Positions 58,566 to 64,000 of a DNA stretch of 64,000 bases are shown piece after piece. Location: NCBI GenBank assembly GCA_009782565.1, contig WRIU01000006.1:88980-152979 (forward strand), given 5' to 3'. Numbering within the stretch: position 1 is the stretch's first letter; each line of letters opens with the position of its first letter. This DNA is from Betaproteobacteria bacterium (lineage in GTDB: Bacteria; Pseudomonadota; Gammaproteobacteria; Burkholderiales; Rhodocyclaceae). The position numbers were made by a program, and so were the translations under genes. A model generated the notes under the pieces. That model was not told the DNA's origin and did not search any database. It was given only the letters and a program-made list of their open reading frames with translations.

Positions 58566-58737
58566 AAAATATCCAGGTGCCAAAAATAGAAAATGCTCAG
58601 CGATTCCTTAAACCGCCCTATCATGACGCCGTCCTTTTTCTTTGGGAACGGCTGCCAAATACGGCGCACCGCCAAACGACATTATTGATACAATCGGCAA
58701 CTACTGAATTACGACTCTCGAAGCAAGGAGCCCCCAC

Positions 58738-59403
58738 ATGGAACATATCGAAACCCTGAGCCACTCGCAGACTCAAACGCTGGCAACGAACCGGCTCATC
58801 CGTAACACCTACACCCTGCTCGCGCTGACGTTGGCTTTCTCAGCCGCGATGGCTGGCGTGTCGATGTTCTTCCAGCTTCCGTTCTTCAATCCGATCGTTT
58901 TCCTGCTCGTATACTTTGGGCTGCTGTTCCTGACCACCAAATTCCGTAACAGTGGCATGGGTATCGTGTGCGTATTTGCGCTCACCGGCTTCCTGGGCAT
59001 GACCCTAGGGCCGATCCTGTCGTTTTACCTCGCCACGCCGCACGGCTCCCAACTGGTCATGCAGGCGCTAGGCGCGACCGCGTTCATCTTTTTCGCGCTT
59101 TCCGCCTACGCGCTCGTTAGCCGCAAGGATTTTTCCTTCATGGGCGGATTCCTCTTCGTGGGCGTGCTGGTGGCGTTCCTCGCCGGGCTGGCGGCTCTTT
59201 TCTTCAACCTGCCCACGTTGTCGCTGGCGGTATCGGCAGCTTTCGTCCTGCTCTCCTCTGGCATCATCCTCTACCAGACCAGCGCGATCGTAAACGGCGG
59301 TGAAACCAATTACATCATGGCCACCGTAACGCTCTACGTATCGCTCTACAACCTTTTCCTGAGCCTGCTGCGCCTGTTGAGCGCATTCAGCGGCGACGAC
59401 TAA
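58738..59403 (+). CDS. BI-1/YccA-family inner membrane protein
   Basis: A 221-residue protein with seven hydrophobic segments, the Bax-inhibitor-1/YccA (UPF0005) layout. AAGGAG precedes the ATG. The conserved C-terminal region includes SSGIILYQTSAIVNGGETNYIMATVTLYVSLYNLFLSLL, with acidic and Asn/Thr residues in the last helices (here DD at the end). YccA interacts with FtsH, and homologues are pH-gated Ca2+ leak channels. A REP-like cluster follows. Confidence 0.9.
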   Translation: MEHIETLSHSQTQTLATNRLIRNTYTLLALTLAFSAAMAGVSMFFQLPFFNPIVFLLVYFGLLFLTTKFRNSGMGIVCVFALTGFLGMTLGPILSFYLATPHGSQLVMQALGATAFIFFALSAYALVSRKDFSFMGGFLFVGVLVAFLAGLAALFFNLPTLSLAVSAAFVLLSSGIILYQTSAIVNGGETNYIMATVTLYVSLYNLFLSLLRLLSAFSGDD

Positions 59404-59417
59404 ACCCCCCGCCCTAA

Positions 59418-59596
59418 ATTCCCCTCCTTTGGAGGGGTGGCGCGTAGCGCCGGGGTGGTGCGGTAACCGAGAAGCGTATAGCGGTTCCCATACGCTGCGA
59501 CCACCCCACCCCTTCGGGGCACCCCTCCAAGGAGGGGAATAAACCCCGCACTAAATTCCCCTCCCTGGAGGGGTAGCGCGTAGCGCCGGGGTGGTC
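59418..59596. repeat. Cluster of three REP-like units
   Basis: Three copies of the palindromic family in alternating orientation: forward at about 59418-59459 (GGCGC/GCGCC arm), reverse at about 59498-59540 (CCCCTTCGGGG variant arm), forward at about 59553-59596. Each has a CCCCTCC/GGAGGGG palindrome with one or two changes. It fills most of the 310-bp gap after the YccA gene. Similar BIME clusters bind gyrase or IHF in enterobacteria; not shown here. Confidence 0.85.
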
Positions 59597-59713
59597 AGGG
59601 AGAAGTGAAAAGAGCCTGAAAAAAGTGAAATATCTCCACCGAAAATGAAGCCACTATGCTCAATATCTAGGTTTAGATAATTTGTGCATGAAAAAATCAT
59701 CCCGGAGAAGTTC

Positions 59714-60613
59714 ATGTTGTTGCAGCGGCGTTTGTTCATCTTTAACGTAGCTTTGCTGGTGGTCGTGATTGCCATGCTGTCAGGATTCGCGTACTGGCAA
59801 ATGCGCGTAAAAATCATCGACAGCGCCCACCAGGAGATCAAAACAACCGCCAACAGCAACCGAGACTTCATGGCGCACTGGGTCGCGCAACGGCGGAACG
59901 CAATAGAGGCGGTTGCGGCTATGCTGCCTCTCGTTGATGACCCTATCCCTTTTCTGGTAGCAGGAAGAGACGCGGGGAATTTCTTTCAGACATTCGTCGG
60001 TACTGAAGACAAACGGATGGTCTATCACTTGGCGGGGAAAAAACAGTTCCCTGGTTACGACCCAACGGCGCGCCCCTGGTATAAACAGGCCAACGAAGAA
60101 AAAGGCACAATCATTACATCGCCTTATATCTTTACATCAACGAATTCTCTTGGCATTACTGTGGCGCGCCCGGTAGCGTCCCAGATACCGGGCGTCGTCG
60201 GTGGCGATATCTCGCTGGAAGAGATCATCCTGCTCGTCAATTCGATTGGGCTGCGTGGCCAGGGCTACGCCCTTCTCTCTACCCGCGACGGGGTCATCGT
60301 CGCGCATCCAACCCCCCATTTGGAGCTGAAACCTGTAACGGAAGCCATGCCCGGATTTGATGTGTCGATCCTGAAAACGGCGGACGACAATATCAATGTG
60401 CATGAATTCAGCATCGAAAACGTTCCGAAGTACTTGGTTGCCTTGCCGATTGCCGGCGCGGATTGGGTGCTTTGCATCATTGTTGATAAGGCCATGATGC
60501 TGTCGCCGCTGCGCTCCCTGCTTTGGGGGTTGGTGTTCGCGAGCCTGGCCATTGCGGCAATTTGTACGCCGATCATCAACCTGGCTTTGTCGAGGTTGCT
60601 GCGCTCCGAATAA
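59714..60613 (+). CDS. dCache-type sensor protein cut off after TM2 (truncated chemoreceptor)
   Basis: The ATG at 59714 follows GGAGAAG; 299 residues. Two membrane segments (about 5-28 and 272-293) flank a double-Cache periplasmic domain (about 35-270) with the ligand-pocket motifs PTARPWYKQA, SPYIFTSTN and VVGGDISLEEI. In chemoreceptors or kinases the second TM should lead into HAMP, but this protein ends LSRLLRSE* 20 residues later. There is no methyl-accepting or kinase domain downstream. It is probably a broken receptor, though a stand-alone regulator cannot be excluded. Confidence 0.75.
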   Translation: MLLQRRLFIFNVALLVVVIAMLSGFAYWQMRVKIIDSAHQEIKTTANSNRDFMAHWVAQRRNAIEAVAAMLPLVDDPIPFLVAGRDAGNFFQTFVGTEDKRMVYHLAGKKQFPGYDPTARPWYKQANEEKGTIITSPYIFTSTNSLGITVARPVASQIPGVVGGDISLEEIILLVNSIGLRGQGYALLSTRDGVIVAHPTPHLELKPVTEAMPGFDVSILKTADDNINVHEFSIENVPKYLVALPIAGADWVLCIIVDKAMMLSPLRSLLWGLVFASLAIAAICTPIINLALSRLLRSE

Positions 60614-60642
60614 AAATAAATTTCAGAGCCGCGTGAAGCACT

Positions 60643-60667
60643 CTGAAACCCTACTCTGCACCTGAAG
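60643..60667. repeat. Direct repeat, left copy
   Basis: CTGAAACCCTACTC followed by TGCACCTGAAG. The same two blocks recur at 62085-62114 with five extra bases (AATGT) between them. The copies flank the hisG-MITE segment. Confidence 0.6.
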
Positions 60668-60779
60668 CGCGAGTCCAAGGTTTCACACTCCTAATGTTCC
60701 GCTACGTGGGTTAGCTCAGTTTGTCCCCGTTTGCCGCGCCTACCGATCCTCATTTGCCGAAGGTCGCCCGTACGGTGCG

Positions 60780-61652
60780 TTAGCGCACGATTTTATTAAT
60801 CGGTAATTCCAGGATGTCCTCTGCTCCTGCGGCTTTCAGGCGGGGTATGAGGATATTCACACTTGATTTTTCAGCGACGGTGGTAAGTGAGTAACCGCTC
60901 AAACCGTGTAGCTGGCTTATGGTGGGACGCTTCATAGCGGGTAATTCTGCGATGACGGCATCAAGACATTCGGCAGGCGTGTTCATCATCAGCAAAATGC
61001 GCCCTCTGGCTTCGATTGCGCCTAAAAGCAGGGTGCGAATTTCTTCCATTGCCTTACGCTTATCGGGGTTCTCCCAAGAGGCGCGATTTGCAAACAGGCG
61101 GGTCGTAGATTCAAGAATCGTCTCAATAATACGCAGGCCGTTACGCCTGAGTGTTTCCCCAGTTTCTGTGAGGTCGACAAGCGCGTCCATAAAATCAGGA
61201 ACTTTTGCCTCTGTCGCGCCATAGCTGAAAAAGATTTCTACGGGAATTCCAAGCTGCTCAAAGTATGATCGCGTGATGTTAGGGAACTCTGTCGTTATGC
61301 GGCTGCCGGGCGCGATATCGCGGGCGCATTGTATCGAGGACGTGTCAGAGACGGCCAGCACCATTTTCACGGCACCAGTACCCGTTTTTGCATAAGGCAG
61401 TTCGGCAATCTCAACGACGTCGGCCTTACTTTCAGTGACCCAGTCATGGCCCGAAATGCCTAAATCGAAGTCGCCCGATGTGACATAGACGGGAATTTCT
61501 TGCGGCCGCAGCACCTTCACTTTGTCGACTCGCGGGTCGTCGATGGTGGGGTTGTAGCCGCGTTCTGGTTTAGAAAGCTTCAGGTTGGCAGCATCGAACA
61601 GCTTATATGTTTGTTCCTCAAGACTGCCTTTAGGCAAAGCAAGTGAAAGCAT
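60780..61652 (-). CDS. hisG: Long-form ATP phosphoribosyltransferase HisG
   Basis: The first enzyme of histidine synthesis: joins ATP and PRPP. The 290-residue length includes the C-terminal histidine-binding regulatory domain (about 215-290, ending ILELPINKIVR), so it is the long, self-sufficient HisG. The catalytic part has LALPKGSLEE, DLGISGHDWV and the PRPP loop region LVDLTETGETLRRNGLRII. Betaproteobacteria commonly use the short HisG with HisZ, and no his genes are nearby. The isolated position, moderate GC and flanking direct repeats and MITE suggest a horizontally acquired copy. Confidence 0.9.
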   Translation of the reverse strand: MLSLALPKGSLEEQTYKLFDAANLKLSKPERGYNPTIDDPRVDKVKVLRPQEIPVYVTSGDFDLGISGHDWVTESKADVVEIAELPYAKTGTGAVKMVLAVSDTSSIQCARDIAPGSRITTEFPNITRSYFEQLGIPVEIFFSYGATEAKVPDFMDALVDLTETGETLRRNGLRIIETILESTTRLFANRASWENPDKRKAMEEIRTLLLGAIEARGRILLMMNTPAECLDAVIAELPAMKRPTISQLHGLSGYSLTTVAEKSSVNILIPRLKAAGAEDILELPINKIVR

Positions 61653-61736
61653 GGATTTAGCCTTTCAAAAAAGTAGCAGCGCAAAGCATTCGATATTACT
61701 TTAGCACTTTACTGTATACAAACCTTTCCTTATTTC

Positions 61737-61888
61737 GGTAGTGTCTCAATTTGAATATTTGAGACGATTTTCTGTAGGGGGCGATGGCAATCGCCCCGTC
61801 GAACCGTTGGCGGATCGCGAATATTTACGATGGCGGGCAGATTGCCATCCGCCCCTACAACGCATGAAATTCAAACTGAGACACTACC
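61737..61888. mobile_element. MITE-like element, 152 bp
   Basis: 20-bp terminal inverted repeats match at 19 positions: GGTAGTGTCTCAATTTGAAT on the left and its near-complement ending GAGACACTACC on the right. A second, internal inverted pair (TGTAGGGG...GGCAATC against GATTGCC...CCCCTACA) lies inside. No coding capacity exists. A transposase would have to act in trans. Confidence 0.75.
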
Positions 61889-62041
61889 CTGACTTCTCTG
61901 CGGTTGCGGTCACATAAATCTGATCTGTACCAAGCACAAGCAGGTCGAAAGGCCGTAGGGAAAATTTCCCCCACACCCATCATGCGCTACGCTGAAATCA
62001 CCTGATACCACACGACACGAGAAAACACCATAAAACATTGA

Positions 62042-62063
62042 ATATCTGATGTTTTTCAGATAT
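62042..62063. repeat. Perfect hairpin in the accessory gap
   Basis: ATATCTGA, a 6-nt loop TGTTTT, then TCAGATAT. A likely end fragment of a mobile element or a transcript hairpin; nothing else supports either. Confidence 0.4.
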
Positions 62064-62084
62064 CTCAAAACTGCCTGAACCACC

Positions 62085-62114
62085 CTGAAACCCTACTCAA
62101 TGTTGCACCTGAAG
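62085..62114. repeat. Direct repeat, right copy
   Basis: Same blocks as 60643-60667 (CTGAAACCCTACTC and TGCACCTGAAG) with AATGT between. The two copies are 1.44 kb apart in the same orientation. Confidence 0.6.
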
Positions 62115-62343
62115 TGGGAGTTGTGCTGTAAGGTATTGAGTTTTGGTGGTATTTGCGTGTTTTGCGCGGTGTCTTCCCCACGATTTACCCCTCGGAGTGC
62201 CTGTGCTGGTGTGAGACGGTATGCAATGGGGAGAGACGGGCGAGCCTGCGTAGGCATGGTTTTTATTCTAGCAGCCGGTTTTCGGAAAGGAAGACCATCT
62301 GTGATCTTTCACTATATTCATATGCATTTGCAATCGGTAGCAG

Positions 62344-63492
62344 TCATCTTATGAGCAGATCAACGTAGCCTTGATAGCTGTAACAGCGGTTCTTCTTTTG
62401 ACCCGTCATTTCCACCACAACGCCCAACTGCTCCAGCACTTGCACAGCGGCATTCGCCGTCGGGAAGGTGGTTGCCAGTTGCTGTTGCACTCGATCCACA
62501 GTAAAACGTGGCATAAGCGGCAGCAGTTCGAACAGCCGATAAGTGGCTGGAGTGGCTCGTGAAGATTGCAGTAATTTCCTGCGGTCGGCAGCAATCAGGC
62601 TGGCAATGGCGATGATGCTGCGCTCGGCCTCCGCTGCCGCGACGGTTACGCCTTCCAGAAAGAACGACACCCAAGATTCCCAGTCGCCCTCGGTGCGAAT
62701 GATCGAGAGACGACGGTAATACTCCGCCTGATGTTGCTTCAGGTAACCGCTGAGAACCATCAAAGGTTCGGTCAGTAAGTTCCAGTGTTCCAGCAACGCC
62801 GCTATCAACAGGCGCCCGATGCGTCCATTGCCATCCAGGAAGGGATGAATGGTCTCGAACTGCGCGTGTACCAGCGCGATTTTGACCAAGGCAGGAAGAT
62901 CGCCCGCTTCCTCGTGGACGAATCGCTCCAGATTCGTCAGTAGTTCCGGCACACGCTCCGGCGGAGGCGGCACGAACACCGCATTGCCCGGACGCGTACC
63001 GCCAATCCAGTTCTGGGAATGCCTGAGTTCTCCGGGCTGTTTGCCCGCACCCCGCACGCCATCAAGCAACACTCGATGCGCGTCGCATAGCAGGCGAACG
63101 CTGATCGGCAGGCCCCCAGGGGCGCGCAACTGCTCCTGCACCAGGCGAAACGCGCGCAGGTAGTTGGTCACCTCAGCCACGTCGTCGACATTGCTGACTT
63201 TGAAACCCGCCTCTTCATCGAACAGATCGGTCAGAGTAGCCTGCGTACCCTCGATCAAGGATGTTAGCAAGGCCTCCTTGCGGACAGCGCTGTAAAGCAG
63301 CCAGTCAACAGACGGCACCAATCCTGACACACCCGACAACCGGGCAAGCGCTAGTTCTGCCTGTCGGTTGAGATCGACGAAGGACGCCGGTTTCACCGGC
63401 GGATCGGCGGGCGGCAGTGGATGCGGCACGAAGGCCTGTACTGATTCACCCAGTGTCGTGGAGGGTGCGTAAGTGCCTGCACTACGGTTCAT
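62344..63492 (-). CDS. Fic-domain protein (AMP-transferase type)
   Basis: A 382-residue Fic protein. The active-site motif is HPFLDGNGRIGR (about residues 218-229, catalytic His in IHPFLDG). An inhibitory helix with the S/T-xxx-E-G pattern (TSLIEG) lies near residue 79, which makes it a self-inhibited class II-type Fic. An N-terminal Fic_N domain and a C-terminal winged-helix-like region (about 320-382, AAVQVLEQLGVVVEMTG) complete it. Family members usually AMPylate target proteins. It sits beside a broken DUF1016 gene and an IS, in an accessory region. Its target is unknown. Confidence 0.92.
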   Translation of the reverse strand: MNRSAGTYAPSTTLGESVQAFVPHPLPPADPPVKPASFVDLNRQAELALARLSGVSGLVPSVDWLLYSAVRKEALLTSLIEGTQATLTDLFDEEAGFKVSNVDDVAEVTNYLRAFRLVQEQLRAPGGLPISVRLLCDAHRVLLDGVRGAGKQPGELRHSQNWIGGTRPGNAVFVPPPPERVPELLTNLERFVHEEAGDLPALVKIALVHAQFETIHPFLDGNGRIGRLLIAALLEHWNLLTEPLMVLSGYLKQHQAEYYRRLSIIRTEGDWESWVSFFLEGVTVAAAEAERSIIAIASLIAADRRKLLQSSRATPATYRLFELLPLMPRFTVDRVQQQLATTFPTANAAVQVLEQLGVVVEMTGQKKNRCYSYQGYVDLLIR

Positions 63493-63535
63493 TTAAAGCC
63501 TGCTTTCATTATGTTCGTCTGCATTAAAGCATAGT

Positions 63536-63893
63536 TTAATACGTTTCGCCAGTATGAAAGAAAACTTTAATATCCATGTAGGAAAATGGAATTTGTCCCA
63601 CGAACTGTGGGACAAATTCAAAGCGTGGGCTGAAAAAGGCATGGAACTGGCACATGGCGAACAGGTTGGTGCGCGAAAAACCCTTCATACCTGGCCATGC
63701 CGCCTGCAAATCCGCTGCCATCTGTTCCACCACCGCCGCACCCCAACCCTTTTGCGCCTGCCAGCGAACCAGGTCACGCCCAATATCCCAATACAGCCCC
63801 AGCAATTCGGCATTGACGGACAGCACGGCGCGCACTCGCGCTGCTTGATGTCAGCCAGCGCCTCGCGGTAGTCCAGCTGTTCACGCCGACCGA
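63536..63893 (-). pseudogene. Broken DUF1016 (YhcG-type nuclease) N-terminal fragment
   Basis: On the minus strand, LDYREALADIKQR (about 63870-63845) is followed in another frame by RAVLSVNAELLGLYWDIGRDLVRWQ, so a frameshift or small deletion lies near 63832. The downstream part keeps DUF1016 N-domain motifs up to FVPQFVGQIP but then ends at 63536, far short of the full YhcG length of about 350 residues. It is therefore truncated at both ends. Intact family members are PDDEXK nucleases often found in defence islands. Confidence 0.7.
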
Positions 63894-63916
63894 AAACTGA
63901 GCATGTAGCGAGGGGT

Positions 63917-64000
63917 ATACCGGCCCAAAATTGACCAGGGTGTTTAACCTGTTCTGCCTAATTTTTAGGCAGGGGAAACGAGGTGATCACCATGGAGTTG
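63917..64000 (+). mobile_element. Probable left end of an IS21-family element
   Basis: The segment has a CGGCCCAAAATTGACCAGG-type stretch common at IS21 ends, then GGAAACGAGG as a ribosome-binding site and an ATG at 63992 for an open frame running out of the window (possible istA). Only the first three codons are visible, so the family call is tentative. Confidence 0.35.

Larger units (their letters stand above)
61653..62343. other. Non-coding stretch with MITE and hairpin
   Basis: 691 bp without a supported gene. It contains the MITE-like element at 61737-61888, a perfect 8-bp-stem hairpin at 62042-62063 (ATATCTGA/TCAGATAT), and the right direct repeat at 62085-62114. Small open frames near 62100-62354 have no recognised similarity. 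It looks like remnants of mobile DNA. Confidence 0.5.

Noticed and set aside
60706..60722. GGGTTAGCTCAGTTTG, like the 5' part of a tRNA
   Set aside because: No anticodon arm, T arm or matching acceptor strand follows; it cannot fold as a tRNA.
62100..62354. 84-codon open frame upstream of the Fic gene
   Set aside because: No recognised similarity, no ribosome-binding site, and it overlaps the direct repeat; treated as non-coding.

Overview
The window is a 64 kb, mostly GC-rich chromosomal segment from a betaproteobacterium, most likely of the Rhodocyclales/Azoarcus-Dechloromonas type. The evidence is gene content and order: a DUF2863 protein next to mutS, def/fmt/LysM/dprA/topB, rsmB-DUF4390-ntrY-ntrX-trkA-trkH, mnmG-rsmG-parA-parB-atpIBEFHAGDC, and metX-metW. 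The assignment is by synteny and protein family only; there is no rRNA in the window.

Layout. 1-7.4 kb: DUF2863 (partial), mutS, tRNA-Lys, a PIN toxin/antitoxin pair, an Lrp-type regulator divergent from leuA, and a second (RelBE-like) toxin-antitoxin pair. 7.4-15.1 kb: secreted glycoside hydrolase-like protein, fmt and def (minus strand), then LysM protein, dprA and topoisomerase III (plus strand). 15.3-22.6 kb: a chemoreceptor, prfC, a membrane aspartic protease, a ferric-reductase-like flavoprotein, metX and metW. 22.7-28.4 kb: a visibly AT-richer island. It holds a four-gene operon with three ATGA overlaps (YghO-like GNAT protein, FemAB/BioF2-like transferase, two cobalamin-type radical SAM proteins) and a convergent integral-membrane methyltransferase. 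It is the best candidate for an undescribed biosynthetic system here. 28.5-31 kb: rpmH, rnpA, a probable yidD remnant and yidC. 31-40.3 kb: a DUF3053 lipoprotein, a perfect parS site, rsmB, DUF4390, NtrY, an unusual NtrX with a pseudo-AAA+ core, trkA and trkH. 40.3-51.8 kb: mnmG, rsmG, parAB and the complete F-type ATP synthase operon, closed by a strong terminator. 51.8-59.4 kb: an orphan Hcp (type VI secretion), a metallo-beta-lactamase-fold hydrolase, an FHA protein and a PP2C phosphatase on the minus strand, then a FimV-like protein, a Nif3/YbgI protein, a DegS-like protease and a YccA/BI-1 protein. 59.4-64 kb: an accessory region with clustered REP-like repeats, a receptor truncated after its second membrane segment, a long-form HisG between direct repeats, a MITE-like element, a Fic protein, a broken DUF1016 gene and the probable left end of an IS21-type element.

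Themes. The window is near the replication origin by content (rpmH/rnpA/yidC, mnmG, parAB, parS, atp). However, the usual linkage is broken: dnaA/dnaN are not upstream of rpmH, mnmE is not after yidC, and yidD seems to be a relic. A REP-like palindromic family (paired CCCCTCC/GGAGGGG and GGCGC/GCGCC arms) occurs in four places. Start codons were moved from the longest frame whenever a ribosome-binding site, a signal peptide or overlap with the upstream stop favoured a later one.
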